A DNA stretch of 64,000 nucleotides from Meridianimaribacter flavus (GCF_004366715.1 NZ_SOQZ01000005.1:124001-188000), one strand, 5' to 3'. Counted from the first letter of the stretch, positions 33,742 to 43,217 are shown. Notes: generated by a model from the letters alone, not told the origin. Program-made: numbers and translations.

Positions 33742-35373
33742 ATGATTTCTGTAGATAATTTAGTTGTAGAATTTAGTGGTCACACCTTATTTAGTGATGT
33801 GTCTTTTACTATAAATGAAAATGATAAAATTGCCCTTATGGGTAAAAATGGTGCTGGAAAATCTACAATGATGAAAATTATTGCAGGTGTACAAAACCCT
33901 ACTAAAGGACATATGCGAGCTCCAAAAGATGCTGTAATTGCTTACTTGCCTCAGCATTTATTAACCGAAGATGATACATCTGTTTTAGAAGAAACATCTA
34001 AAGCATTTAGTCATATTTTTGAAATGCGAGATGAAATGGATGCGCTAAATAAGCAACTTGAAACTAGAACAGATTACGAATCTGACGAGTACATGAAAAT
34101 CATTGAGCGCGTATCAGATTTGGGTGAAAAATACTATGCTTTAGAAGAGGTTAATTACACGGCCGAAGTTGAAAAAGCGTTGAAAGGTTTAGGCTTTAAA
34201 CCTGAAGATTTTAATAAACCAACAAGCGAGTTTTCAGGTGGATGGCGTATGCGTATTGAGTTGGCGAAAATTTTACTTCAAAAACCTGATTTAATTTTGC
34301 TTGATGAGCCAACCAACCATATAGATATTGAATCGGTAATTTGGCTAGAAGATTTTTTAGTGAATAAAGCTAAAGCAGTGGTCGTGATTTCGCACGATAG
34401 AGCGTTTGTAGATAACATTACCAATCGAACCATAGAAGTGACTATGGGTCGTATTTACGATTATAAAGCAAATTATACTCATTATTTACAGCTTCGTGAA
34501 GATAGACGAGCGCATCAAATAAAAGCTTATCAAGAACAACAAAAATTTATAGCCGATAACCAGGCGTTTATTGAGCGATTTAAAGGAACATATTCTAAAA
34601 CCAACCAGGTGGCATCTCGAGTGCGTATGCTAGAAAAACTTGAAATTATTGAGGTTGACGATGTTGATACTTCAGCTTTAAAACTGCGTTTTCCAAAAAC
34701 ACAGCGTTCGGGAGATTATCCTGTAACGGTAAAAGATGTCTCTAAATCATACGATGATCACGTAGTGTTTAAAAATGCAAACATGTCGATTGCGCGTGGC
34801 GAAAAAGTATGTTTTGTAGGTAGAAATGGTGAAGGGAAATCAACGATGATAAAAGCCATTATGGGACAAATTGATGTAGAAGGCACTTGCTCTTTAGGTC
34901 ACAATGTTCAAGTAGGTTATTTTGCACAAAACCAAGCTGCACTTTTAGATGAAGACTTAACTATTTTTCAAACGGTTGATGAAGTTGCCAAAGGCGATAT
35001 TCGTACGCAAATAAAAAATATTTTAGGTCGTTTTATGTTTAAAGGCGACGATATCGACAAAAAAGTTGGTGTGCTTTCTGGTGGTGAAAAAACCAGATTA
35101 GCCATGGTAAAATTACTATTAGAACCTGTAAACCTACTGATTTTGGATGAACCAACCAACCATCTCGATTTAAAATCTAAAGACGTTTTAAAAGACGCTC
35201 TAAAAGAATTTGATGGTACCTTAATTTTAGTATCTCACGATCGTGATTTTCTTCAAGGCTTATCAAAGAAAGTATTCGAATTTAAAAATCAACGTGTTAT
35301 TGAACATTTTGAAACTATTGATGATTTTCTAGAGCGTAATCGTATAGAAAACATTAAAGCGCTCGATTTATAA
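33742..35373 (+). CDS. ABC-F family ATPase (translation factor type)
   Basis: Soluble protein with two ATP-binding cassettes and no membrane part, 543 residues. First cassette: Walker A GKNGAGKST near residue 35, signature FSGGWRMRIELAKILL near 164, Walker B LILLDEPTNHID near 185. The inter-domain linker (about 245-300) is Arg/Gln-rich and helical, as in ribosome-binding ABC-F factors. Second cassette: GRNGEGKST near 360, LSGGEKTRLAMVKLLL near 445, LILDEPTNHLD near 468. ABC-F proteins act on the ribosome (EttA, YbiT, Uup groups) and some give antibiotic resistance. The length suggests a YbiT-like housekeeping factor, which is inference. Confidence 0.93.
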   Translation: MISVDNLVVEFSGHTLFSDVSFTINENDKIALMGKNGAGKSTMMKIIAGVQNPTKGHMRAPKDAVIAYLPQHLLTEDDTSVLEETSKAFSHIFEMRDEMDALNKQLETRTDYESDEYMKIIERVSDLGEKYYALEEVNYTAEVEKALKGLGFKPEDFNKPTSEFSGGWRMRIELAKILLQKPDLILLDEPTNHIDIESVIWLEDFLVNKAKAVVVISHDRAFVDNITNRTIEVTMGRIYDYKANYTHYLQLREDRRAHQIKAYQEQQKFIADNQAFIERFKGTYSKTNQVASRVRMLEKLEIIEVDDVDTSALKLRFPKTQRSGDYPVTVKDVSKSYDDHVVFKNANMSIARGEKVCFVGRNGEGKSTMIKAIMGQIDVEGTCSLGHNVQVGYFAQNQAALLDEDLTIFQTVDEVAKGDIRTQIKNILGRFMFKGDDIDKKVGVLSGGEKTRLAMVKLLLEPVNLLILDEPTNHLDLKSKDVLKDALKEFDGTLILVSHDRDFLQGLSKKVFEFKNQRVIEHFETIDDFLERNRIENIKALDL

Positions 35374-35428
35374 TTTTTCACCAAAATATACTTCTATTGT
35401 GTTGCATTTGTGTGGTTTAACAGGTGTG

Positions 35429-35462
35429 TTTGCAATTAAGTAGTAATTTCTATTTACCTTTG
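35429..35462 (+). promoter_or_regulatory. Promoter of the YgiQ-type radical SAM gene
   Basis: TTTG (35429-35432), 22-nt spacer, TACCTTTG (35455-35462), 7 nt before the ATG at 35470. The mRNA leader would be very short. Confidence 0.65.
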
Positions 35463-35469
35463 TGTCGTT

Positions 35470-37419
35470 ATGCAAGAAGAATTAAGACTTTCTAGTTGGT
35501 TACCTACCACAAACAAAGAGGTGAAAATTCGCGGATGGGAATACTTAGATGTTATCCTGTTTAGCGGAGATGCCTATGTAGATCATCCAACCTTTGGTCC
35601 AGCAGTAATTGGACGTTTGTTAGAAAGTATGGGTTTGCGTGTTGCTATCGTACCGCAACCTAACGTTAACGATAATCTTCAAGATTTTGTTAAGTTAGGT
35701 AAACCGCGTTTATTCTTCGGTGTTACTGGTGGTTGTATGGATCCTATGATTAGCAACTATAACGCCAATAAAAAACGTCGCGATAAAGATGCCTATACGC
35801 CAAATGGTGAAATTGGTTTTAGACCAGATTATGCATCAACCGTTTACAGTAAAATATTAAAAGAAAAATGGCCTGATACACCAGTTTTAATTGGTGGTAT
35901 TGAAGGCTCGTTGCGTCGTGTAACCCATTACGACTATTGGAGTGACCAATTAATGCCAACTATTTTAGAAACCTCTAAAGCAGATATGTTGGTGTATGGA
36001 ATGGGCGAACAACCACTTCGTGAAATTGTCCGTTTACTTGAACGTGGAGTCCCTTTCAATAGTATTAATACGGTTAACCAAACAGCAATTCTTATTAATG
36101 ATGAAAACGATATCCCAAAAAACAAAAATTGGGAAGATGTTGAAATCGCTTCACACGAAACCTGTTTAAAAGATAAAAAGGCTTACGCATCTAACTTTAA
36201 AGTAATAGAGCAAGAGTCTAATAAGTTAGCTGCAAGACGAATTTTTCAGCGTGTTGGTAGTAAGATGTTGATGATTAATCCGCCTTATCCTACAATGACG
36301 GAAGCCGAAATTGATGCCTCTTTCGATTTGCCTTACACACGTTTACCACATCCAAAATACAATAAGCGTGGGCCAATTCCTGCTTACGAGATGATAAAAA
36401 CGTCTATAAACATTCATCGTGGTTGTTTTGGTGGCTGTAGTTTTTGCACCATTTCGGCACATCAAGGAAAATTTATAGCGAGTCGAAGTAAAGAATCTAT
36501 TTTAAAGGAAGTTGATAAAGTGGTTAATATGCCCGATTTTAAAGGCTATTTGTCTGATATTGGTGGGCCAAGTGCAAACATGTACCAAATGAAAGGTAAA
36601 GTACAATCTATTTGCGATAAATGTGTTGCACCAAGTTGTATTTCACCAGTAATTTGTAGCAATTTAGATACGTCTCATAAACCGTTAACCGAATTATATC
36701 AAGCAGTTGATAGTCATCCAAAGGTGAAAAAATCGTTCATAGGCTCTGGTATTCGTCACGATATGTTAGTGCCTGAATTTAATAAAAACGCAGACCCAAA
36801 AGAGTTAGACGATTATACAGAAGAAGTGATGACAAAGCATGTTTCTGGTCGCCTTAAAGTAGCGCCAGAACATACCAGTGATCCTGTTTTGAAATTAATG
36901 CGAAAACCATCGTTTAGTTACTTCCATAAGTTTAAAGAACGTTTTGATAAAATCAATATCAAGAATAAACTGAACTTACAGTTAATTCCGTATTTCATCT
37001 CAAATCATCCAGCATGTGAGGTTGAAGATATGGCAAATCTTGCCGCCGAAACTAAAGATATGGGCTTTCAGCTTGAGCAAGTTCAAGGTTTTACGCCAAC
37101 ACCTATGACAGTTGCTACAGTAATTTATTACTCTGGTTATCATCCATACACTTTAAAGAAAGTAAATACTCCAAAAACCAGAAAAGAAAAAGACGAACAA
37201 CACCGTTTTTTCTTTTGGTATAAAGATGAAAACAAAGCCTGGATAAAAAACACGCTTAATAAATTAGGAAGACAAGATTTACTTGATGTTTTATTGCCTA
37301 AAAAAGATGAAAAATGGCGTAAAAATAAACCTGGTAAAACTAAAAACACCTTTAACGATGCTGTACCTTTTAACCAACGAAAAAATAAGGTCAAGTATAA
37401 GAAGAGAAAACGTAAATAG
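35470..37419 (+). CDS. YgiQ-family radical SAM protein
   Basis: Radical S-adenosylmethionine protein of unknown reaction. The 649 residues open with the YgiQ N-terminal domain (LPTTNKEVKIRGWEYLDVIL, near 11, and GDAYVDHPTFGPAVIGRLLE). The 4Fe-4S motif is in HRGCFGGCSFCTISAHQG near residue 317 (CxxxCxxC). Further conserved blocks are GGPSANMYQMKG near 362 and a second Cys cluster, CDKCVAPSCISPVIC, near 383. The tail is Lys/Arg-rich, ending KKRKRK, longer and more basic than usual, perhaps for nucleic-acid contact. Single-gene unit with its own promoter. Confidence 0.92.
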   Translation: MQEELRLSSWLPTTNKEVKIRGWEYLDVILFSGDAYVDHPTFGPAVIGRLLESMGLRVAIVPQPNVNDNLQDFVKLGKPRLFFGVTGGCMDPMISNYNANKKRRDKDAYTPNGEIGFRPDYASTVYSKILKEKWPDTPVLIGGIEGSLRRVTHYDYWSDQLMPTILETSKADMLVYGMGEQPLREIVRLLERGVPFNSINTVNQTAILINDENDIPKNKNWEDVEIASHETCLKDKKAYASNFKVIEQESNKLAARRIFQRVGSKMLMINPPYPTMTEAEIDASFDLPYTRLPHPKYNKRGPIPAYEMIKTSINIHRGCFGGCSFCTISAHQGKFIASRSKESILKEVDKVVNMPDFKGYLSDIGGPSANMYQMKGKVQSICDKCVAPSCISPVICSNLDTSHKPLTELYQAVDSHPKVKKSFIGSGIRHDMLVPEFNKNADPKELDDYTEEVMTKHVSGRLKVAPEHTSDPVLKLMRKPSFSYFHKFKERFDKINIKNKLNLQLIPYFISNHPACEVEDMANLAAETKDMGFQLEQVQGFTPTPMTVATVIYYSGYHPYTLKKVNTPKTRKEKDEQHRFFFWYKDENKAWIKNTLNKLGRQDLLDVLLPKKDEKWRKNKPGKTKNTFNDAVPFNQRKNKVKYKKRKRK

Positions 37420-37424
37420 GTTTT

Positions 37425-37643
37425 CTAATCCAATTCTTCGCAATAAAAACCAAGACTTTTAAAGGCCTGTGAAATAGCATAAGGTGTAATGGTTTTGGTT
37501 TCAACTCGGAAGATATTGTCACAATCTTCCAAGTCAAAATTCCAATATCCATTTTTGGCAATTAAGCTATTTAAAACAGGCTTTAACTGTTTAATTTCAC
37601 GATTTGAAGTGATAGATGTTTTAAAGACCAAAACAGAATTCAT
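37425..37643 (-). CDS. Small hypothetical protein, heavy-metal-domain-like fold without CxxC
   Basis: 72 residues from the ATG at 37643 (MNSVLVFKTSITSNREIKQL). An ATG at 37682 is in frame but would overlap the end of the DinB gene, so the shorter form, lying 10 nt after DinB, is preferred. The pattern beta-alpha-beta-beta-alpha-beta, with VLVFKTSI at the start and WNFDLEDCDNIFRVET in the middle, resembles the HMA/ferredoxin-like fold of metal chaperones, but the metal-binding CxxC is missing. Function unknown; possibly co-transcribed with DinB. Confidence 0.7.
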   Translation of the reverse strand: MNSVLVFKTSITSNREIKQLKPVLNSLIAKNGYWNFDLEDCDNIFRVETKTITPYAISQAFKSLGFYCEELD

Positions 37644-37653
37644 GCTGTAAATT

Positions 37654-38145
37654 TTAGCGTTCGTAAAAGAAAGGTGGTTCAATATTTAAAGCACGTAAAT
37701 ACACATAGGCTTGTCCGCGATGATGAATTTCATTATCTATGAAATAAAAAATTGAAGACCAAACAGTACCTTCATATTCACCAAAACTTTTAATAGTGTC
37801 ATGAAATTGTTCTGGCTTTATTTGCGCCCAATATGTATTGATATCTTCGGTTGTTTTATCCCAAAGCTCAAGCAGTTTTGCCTTCTTATTTTCATGGTTA
37901 ATGTCTTCATTAAACGCTGCAGTTTTACCAGTAACAATTTCTTTGATACCAGGTGCTGCAATAGCTAAAAGTTCAACAACCATTTCAGAGAAAGGACGCA
38001 TGCCACCTATTGAAAAATTGAATAAGTCTTTTTCTGTAAAAGCTTCAATAACACGTCGAGTTAAGTTACGATGTCCTTGCCATTGCGCTAATAATTCTTC
38101 AGGTGTAATTACTGTTTGTAATGTAGTGTTGGTGTTTGTTTCCAT
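37654..38145 (-). CDS. DinB-family four-helix-bundle protein
   Basis: 163 residues of the DinB/YfiT-like superfamily, metal-binding four-helix bundles often acting as thiol transferases or hydrolases. The segment FIDNEIHHRGQAYVYLRAL near residue 136 carries the HxxxHHRGQ-type histidines of the family, with earlier candidate ligands in MVVELLAIAAPGIKE. It is the divergent partner of a WYL-domain regulator, whose candidate operators (38200-38215 and 38249-38264) lie between the two genes. This pairing of DinB proteins with YafY-type regulators is common and suggests regulation by it. Confidence 0.85.
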   Translation of the reverse strand: METNTNTTLQTVITPEELLAQWQGHRNLTRRVIEAFTEKDLFNFSIGGMRPFSEMVVELLAIAAPGIKEIVTGKTAAFNEDINHENKKAKLLELWDKTTEDINTYWAQIKPEQFHDTIKSFGEYEGTVWSSIFYFIDNEIHHRGQAYVYLRALNIEPPFFYER

Positions 38146-38180
38146 GTTTTTTGTTTTTTGATGTTCTTGTTATTTGAAAT

Positions 38181-38188
38181 CAAAATTA
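38181..38188 (-). promoter_or_regulatory. -7 element of the DinB gene promoter
   Basis: Minus-strand TAATTTTG, an exact TAnnTTTG match, 35 nt before the DinB ATG. The operator at 38200-38215 begins 11 nt upstream of it. Confidence 0.6.
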
Positions 38189-38199
38189 CAAGTGCATAG

Positions 38200-38215
38200 T
38201 GACAGCTTTGTGTCA
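38200..38215. promoter_or_regulatory. Candidate WYL-regulator operator 1 (TGACA-N6-TGTCA)
   Basis: TGACA GCTTTG TGTCA, a perfect 5-bp inverted repeat with 6-nt spacer, 11 nt from the DinB -7 box. A second copy with the same arms and spacing is at 38249-38264. Confidence 0.7.
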
Positions 38216-38248
38216 GTAGTAAAAAATAAAGTTTTAAAAAATTTCAAC

Positions 38249-38264
38249 TGACAAACCCTTGTCA
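38249..38264. promoter_or_regulatory. Candidate WYL-regulator operator 2 (TGACA-N6-TGTCA)
   Basis: TGACA AACCCT TGTCA, 11 nt from the -7 box of the regulator gene (38276-38283). The two operators are 49 bp apart centre to centre, and each lies over the -33 region of one divergent promoter. Confidence 0.7.
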
Positions 38265-38275
38265 TACACCACATC

Positions 38276-38283
38276 TATTTTTG
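38276..38283 (+). promoter_or_regulatory. -7 element of the WYL regulator promoter
   Basis: TATTTTTG, an exact TAnnTTTG match, 23 nt before the upstream ATG at 38307 and 92 nt before the preferred start at 38376. Confidence 0.6.
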
Positions 38284-38375
38284 TGTCTTATTAATGATTA
38301 ATAATTATGTTGAAGGGTAAATTAAATACAAACTTCAACCTGAAAACCTATCTTTGGGATATATGTTACAGCATT

Positions 38376-39332
38376 ATGAGTTTAGACACTGTAAAACGTT
38401 TTGATAGAATTGTAGCTATACTTATTCAATTGCAATCCAAACGCATTGTAAAAGCACAAGAATTAGCCGATAGGTTTCAGGTAAGTTTACGAACCATTTA
38501 TCGCGATATTCGTACGCTTGAAGCTTCGGGAGTGCCAATAGTTAGCGAAGCAGGTGTTGGCTATTCAATAATGGAAGGCTACCGTTTGCCACCAGTTATG
38601 TTTACACGCGAAGAAGCAGGTAGTTTTGTTGCTGCCGAAAAACTGATGCAGAAATTTGTAGATAAATCGTTAGGAAATTACTACGAATCAGCAATGCTGA
38701 AGTTGAAATCGGTGTTACGTGGACGTGAAAAAGACTGGATTTCTGCTTTAGAATCTCAAATATTAGTCGACCCTTCTCATAAACTATTTAATGATGATTT
38801 GCCCAATGCACTAGAGGTACTTTTTGAAAGTATTGCTGAAAAGCGTCAAGTGCATTTAAAATATCAGGCGCTTAACAACGAAAATCCTACCGAACGTTTT
38901 GTAGAGCCTGTTGGTATTTATCACGAAACGGGATTTTGGTATGTTTTGGGTTTTTGTCATCTTCGGAAGGATTACAGACAATTTAGAACCGATAGAATGC
39001 AAGCCATAAAACCAACCCAACATAGTTTTACAAGAGAGCACATTACCTTAGATGATTACCGTAATAAATTGAATGACGTAGAAAAAACAAAAGTAGTTAT
39101 TCAAGTAGATAAATCTGTCGTTCGATTTATAAACAATAGCAAATGGCAACACGGATTTGTATCAGAAAAAGTAAAAGGCAATTATGTTGAAATGACGTTC
39201 TTAACACCTTATGTAGAACATGGTTTTTCAAGATGGTATATAGTTTTTTCAGATTATGCAAAAATCATAGAACCTGAAAGTTTAAAGCATCAGATAAAAA
39301 GTATTCTAGAAAAGGCTATTTCTAAACTTTAA
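38376..39332 (+). CDS. YafY-type transcriptional regulator (HTH + WYL domain)
   Basis: DNA-binding regulator of 318 residues from the ATG at 38376 (MSLDTVKRFDRIVAILIQLQ). An ATG at 38307 would add 23 residues that do not fit the family, although the promoter allows either. The N-terminal winged HTH has KAQELADRFQVSLRTIYRDI near residue 28, followed by EASGVPIVSEAGVGY. The WYL ligand-binding domain spans about 140-220 (RFVEPVGIYHETGFWYVLGF), with a WCX-like end. It probably represses itself and the divergent DinB gene through the two TGACA-N6-TGTCA sites (inference). The ligand is unknown. Confidence 0.88.
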   Translation: MSLDTVKRFDRIVAILIQLQSKRIVKAQELADRFQVSLRTIYRDIRTLEASGVPIVSEAGVGYSIMEGYRLPPVMFTREEAGSFVAAEKLMQKFVDKSLGNYYESAMLKLKSVLRGREKDWISALESQILVDPSHKLFNDDLPNALEVLFESIAEKRQVHLKYQALNNENPTERFVEPVGIYHETGFWYVLGFCHLRKDYRQFRTDRMQAIKPTQHSFTREHITLDDYRNKLNDVEKTKVVIQVDKSVVRFINNSKWQHGFVSEKVKGNYVEMTFLTPYVEHGFSRWYIVFSDYAKIIEPESLKHQIKSILEKAISKL

Positions 39333-39344
39333 TTCAAATAACAC

Positions 39345-40298
39345 TTAATTCCGTTTAGAATGTTTTGAAGCAATCACGCTTATAGCTAAAATTTGAAATG
39401 CGTGAAACATCATAATTGGTAGTAAAATAACTCCTAAAAAAGAAGCGTTTTGAAATAGTATTTTTGAAAATACCGTACCATGAACTAACGATTTTTTGGT
39501 GCCACAAAATTGAGCTGTAATGCGATCTTCAATATTGAAATTCAGTTTTTTACTTATAAAGCCTATTAAAAAATATACGAGCCAAAACAATACAACAGCT
39601 AGAAGAAAAACTCCAATTAAGTTGATAATACTTAAGTTGTCGAAAATGCGGTCTAAAAAGGATTTTGAAAAACTTTTATAGATAATTAATAAAATCACGC
39701 TTTTATCAAACAGTGTTATTTTTTTACTGTGCTTTAAAGCAAAAGCACCTAAAAAACGTCTTAATAATAAACCAAGAATAACAGGTGCTAATATTTCCAA
39801 TAACAATTTTTGATACACATCGATTAAACTATAATCGGTATTGGTAGAAGTCATAAAAAAACCAATCCAAAGCGGTGTGAGCACAACTCCAATTAGTCCC
39901 GAAATACTCGCATTAAAAATAGCAGCAGGAATGTTACCCTTTGCAATAGATACCATAACCACTGAGGACGAAACGGTTGAAGGTAAAGCTGCCAAAAACA
40001 TAAAAGCTAACCACAACGATTTATTATCGGAAGAAATAAAGGGTTGCACTGCCAACACAATTAAAGGGAAAACTACAAACGTTATACTTTGAATAAGCAC
40101 ATGTAATTTCCAGTTTTTTAACCCTAATTTTATCTGTTCTGGACTCAATTTTAATCCGTAGAAAAAAAAGATGAGTGAAATACCAATACTGCTCAGCGTA
40201 TTTAAAAGTTTTGCGCTTTCACCAGCACCTAAATGTGGATAAATATATGCTGTTATAACAACGATTATAATAGCAAGAACAAACTTGTCTATTTTCAA
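39345..40298 (-). CDS. Bile acid:sodium symporter-family (SBF-like) transporter
   Basis: Integral membrane protein of 317 residues with about ten helices, matching the SBF-like/YfeH branch of the bile acid:sodium symporter family. Supporting segments are GISLIFFFYGLKLSPEQIKL (near 37), AALPSTVSSSVVMVSIAKGN (near 103; the conserved crossover region), IFNASISGLIGVVLTP and FCGTKKSLVHGTVFSKILF (near 265). The substrate in bacteria is usually unknown. It is 20 nt downstream of polA on the same strand and convergent with the WYL regulator gene. Confidence 0.85.
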   Translation of the reverse strand: MKIDKFVLAIIIVVITAYIYPHLGAGESAKLLNTLSSIGISLIFFFYGLKLSPEQIKLGLKNWKLHVLIQSITFVVFPLIVLAVQPFISSDNKSLWLAFMFLAALPSTVSSSVVMVSIAKGNIPAAIFNASISGLIGVVLTPLWIGFFMTSTNTDYSLIDVYQKLLLEILAPVILGLLLRRFLGAFALKHSKKITLFDKSVILLIIYKSFSKSFLDRIFDNLSIINLIGVFLLAVVLFWLVYFLIGFISKKLNFNIEDRITAQFCGTKKSLVHGTVFSKILFQNASFLGVILLPIMMFHAFQILAISVIASKHSKRN

Positions 40299-40318
40299 AT
40301 TATAAAAAGATTAAAAAA

Positions 40319-43168
40319 TTAATGCGCCTCTAACCAATTATCACCAGTATCTAACTCAACATCGAGCGGTACAGACAGTTTATAAGCGTTTTCCATTTCG
40401 GCTTTAATTAAGGTTGAAATGGTTTCCAGTTCTGGTTTGTAAACGTCGAAAACCAATTCATCGTGTACTTGCAGTAGCATTTTTGTTTTGTAATTGCCAG
40501 CTTCAAGTTTCTTGTAAATGGCAATCATAGCGAGTTTAATAATGTCGGCTGCACTACCTTGAATTGGTGCATTTACCGCATTTCGTTCTGCTGCACCACG
40601 CACCACAGCATTTCTAGAGTTGATGTCTTTTAAATATCTGCGACGGCCTAAAACAGTTTGCACATAACCATGGTCGCGTGCAAAATCGACTTGCTTACTG
40701 ATGTATTTTTTTAACTTCGGATAGGTTTCATAATACGTATCAATTAATTCCTTTGCTTCACTACGAGACAAGTTAGTTTGATTGCTTAATCCGAAAGCAG
40801 AAACGCCGTAAATAATACCGAAGTTTACAGTTTTGGCGTTGCTACGTTGTTCGCGTGTGACGTCTTCAATAGCTACATTAAACACTTTTGCAGCGGTTGA
40901 AGCGTGAATATCTTCACCGTTGTTAAAGGCTTCAATCATGGTTTCTTCTTCACTTAAGGCTGCGATAATGCGTAATTCAATTTGAGAATAATCAGCAGCT
41001 AAAAGGGTGTAATCTTCGCTTCGCGGAATAAACGCCTTTCGCACTTGACGACCACGCTCGGTACGAATAGGAATGTTCTGTAAGTTCGGGTTGTTACTAC
41101 TTAAACGACCTGTGGCAGCAACGGTTTGCATGTAATCGGTGTGTACGCGTCCTGTGGCTTCTTCAACCTGAAGCGGTAACGCATCAACATACGTGCTTTT
41201 AAGTTTGCTTAAACCTCTAAAATCAAGAATGTTTTGAATGATTTCATGGTCTTTAGCCAAATAACTCAATACGTCTTCGGCAGTAGAATATTGCCCAGTT
41301 TTAGTCTTTTTAGGCTTGTCAACCAGCTTCATTTTTTCAAATAAAATTACACCTAATTGTTTAGGTGATGCAATGTTGAATTCTTCGCCAGCAGCTTCGT
41401 AAATGCGCTTTTCAAGTGTAGCAATGTCGTTGTTTAGTTGCTCTGCTAGTGATGCTAAAAAGTCTTTGTCAAGGTTTATGCCTTCCAATTCCATAGCCGC
41501 TAAAACGCGCAGTAACGGAATTTCAATGTCATCAAACAAGGTTTGGGTATTGGCTTCGCCTAATTCGTTTTGAAAATGTTCTTTTAATTGCAAGGTGATG
41601 TCAGCATCTTCAACCGCGTACTCCGTTTGTTTTTCCAGAGGAACATCGCGCATTGAAAGTTGATTTTTTCCTTTCTTGCCAATTAACGTTTCAATAGAAA
41701 TTGGTGTGTAATTCAAATAGGTTTCTGCCAACACATCCATATTGTGACGCATATCTGGATTAATCAGGTAGTGCGCTAACATGGTATCGAACAATTTACC
41801 TTTTACCTCGATGTTGTATTTGGCTAAAACTTTAATATCGTATTTTAAATTCTGACCGATTTTTTCAATGGTTTCACTTTCAAAAAACGGACGTAACTGT
41901 TCAATAAGTTCTTGTGCTTCGGTTTTATCCTCAGGAAATGGCAAGTAAAAGCCTTTACCAACTTCCCATGAAAATGCAATACCAACCAATTCTGCAGTTA
42001 ACGGATTTAAACCTGTGGTTTCGGTATCAAAACACACCGAAGTTTGATTCATTAAATTTTTAATGAAAAGTTTTGTTGCCATACCAGAGGCGACGCTTTG
42101 GTAAAAATGGCTTGTGCTTTCTGCGGTTTTTCGGGTATGCGATGCTGGATTTGTTTCGGTATCTATATCATTAACATCGCCACCAAATAGAGAAAATTGT
42201 CCTGCACCAGCTGTTGAGGTTGTTTTTGGTTTTACTTTTTCCTCCGTTTTCGATGCTGTTTCAGCAGTTGCTTGAGTATCTTCCGCAGCAAAAGTTTTTA
42301 AGAAGTTTTCAGTGAGTCTTCTAAACTCTAAATCTTGAAAAATGGTTTTAACCGCTTCAATGTCCGGATCGCACATTTCAAAATCTTTTTCATCAAATTC
42401 CACAGGAACATCAAGCATTATGGTAGCCAGTTTTTTCGATAGTAAGCCTAATTCTTGATTAGCTTCAACTTTCTCTTTCATTTTACCTTTCAGTTCGTGG
42501 ATGTTTTCAAACAAACCTTCTATACTTCCGTAAGCTTTCAAGAATTTTTTCGCAGTTTTTTCGCCAACACCAGGTAAACCTGGGATGTTGTCGCTGGAAT
42601 CTCCCATCATTCCTAAGAAATCAATTACCTGTAACGGATCTTCAACTTCAAATTTTTTCTGCACTTCAGGAATGCCCCAAGTTTCGTAACCACCACCAAA
42701 CGATTTTGGACGGTACATAAAAATATTTTCAGACACTAACTGCGCAAAATCCTTATCAGGTGTAACCATAAAGGTTTGATAACCTTGTTTTTCGGCTTGT
42801 TTCGATAGGGTTCCTATAACGTCGTCGGCTTCATAACCTTCCTTCACCATAATAGGAATATGCATTGCTTTTAAAATCTCTTGAATGTAAGGTACGGCAA
42901 CTTTTATGGCTTCTGGCGTTTCGTCGCGATTGGCTTTGTACGCCTCAAACATTTCTACTCTATCTGTACTTCCGCCTTTATCGAAACATACGGCTAAATG
43001 GTCTGGACGCTCACGTTTTATAACATCTAAAAGTGAATTCATAAAACCCATAATGGCCGAAGTATCGATGCCTTTTGAGTTGATTCTTGGATTTTTAATA
43101 AAGGCGTAATACCCACGAAAAATTAACGCGTAAGCATCGACTAGGAAAAGACGTTTTTGGTCTGACAT
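40319..43168 (-). CDS. polA: DNA polymerase I
   Basis: Repair and Okazaki-fragment polymerase of 949 residues. The 5'-3' exonuclease domain (1-300) has FLVDAYALIFRGYYAF, YEADDVIGTLSKQ and MMGDSSDNIPGLPGVGEKTA. A low-complexity Lys/Thr/Ala stretch (about 295-345) separates it from the 3'-5' exonuclease domain, which keeps its acidic residues (CFDTETTGLNPL, near 377; YDIKVLAKYNIE), so proofreading is likely. The polymerase domain has motif A DYSQIELRIIAAL, motif B RSNAKTVNFGIIYG and motif C QVHDELVFDV. A perfect inverted repeat lies just upstream of the start. Confidence 0.97.
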   Translation of the reverse strand: MSDQKRLFLVDAYALIFRGYYAFIKNPRINSKGIDTSAIMGFMNSLLDVIKRERPDHLAVCFDKGGSTDRVEMFEAYKANRDETPEAIKVAVPYIQEILKAMHIPIMVKEGYEADDVIGTLSKQAEKQGYQTFMVTPDKDFAQLVSENIFMYRPKSFGGGYETWGIPEVQKKFEVEDPLQVIDFLGMMGDSSDNIPGLPGVGEKTAKKFLKAYGSIEGLFENIHELKGKMKEKVEANQELGLLSKKLATIMLDVPVEFDEKDFEMCDPDIEAVKTIFQDLEFRRLTENFLKTFAAEDTQATAETASKTEEKVKPKTTSTAGAGQFSLFGGDVNDIDTETNPASHTRKTAESTSHFYQSVASGMATKLFIKNLMNQTSVCFDTETTGLNPLTAELVGIAFSWEVGKGFYLPFPEDKTEAQELIEQLRPFFESETIEKIGQNLKYDIKVLAKYNIEVKGKLFDTMLAHYLINPDMRHNMDVLAETYLNYTPISIETLIGKKGKNQLSMRDVPLEKQTEYAVEDADITLQLKEHFQNELGEANTQTLFDDIEIPLLRVLAAMELEGINLDKDFLASLAEQLNNDIATLEKRIYEAAGEEFNIASPKQLGVILFEKMKLVDKPKKTKTGQYSTAEDVLSYLAKDHEIIQNILDFRGLSKLKSTYVDALPLQVEEATGRVHTDYMQTVAATGRLSSNNPNLQNIPIRTERGRQVRKAFIPRSEDYTLLAADYSQIELRIIAALSEEETMIEAFNNGEDIHASTAAKVFNVAIEDVTREQRSNAKTVNFGIIYGVSAFGLSNQTNLSRSEAKELIDTYYETYPKLKKYISKQVDFARDHGYVQTVLGRRRYLKDINSRNAVVRGAAERNAVNAPIQGSAADIIKLAMIAIYKKLEAGNYKTKMLLQVHDELVFDVYKPELETISTLIKAEMENAYKLSVPLDVELDTGDNWLEAH

Positions 43169-43177
43169 TTTTTGAAA

Positions 43178-43202
43178 TTTTGTAGTCTATAAAACTACAA
43201 AA
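43178..43202. promoter_or_regulatory. Inverted repeat immediately upstream of polA
   Basis: TTTTGTAGT and ACTACAAAA, perfect 9-bp arms with a 7-nt loop, 9 nt upstream of the polA ATG. It could be an operator or an mRNA hairpin near the start codon. Confidence 0.5.
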
Positions 43203-43217
43203 CTTAAGAATACTAAT

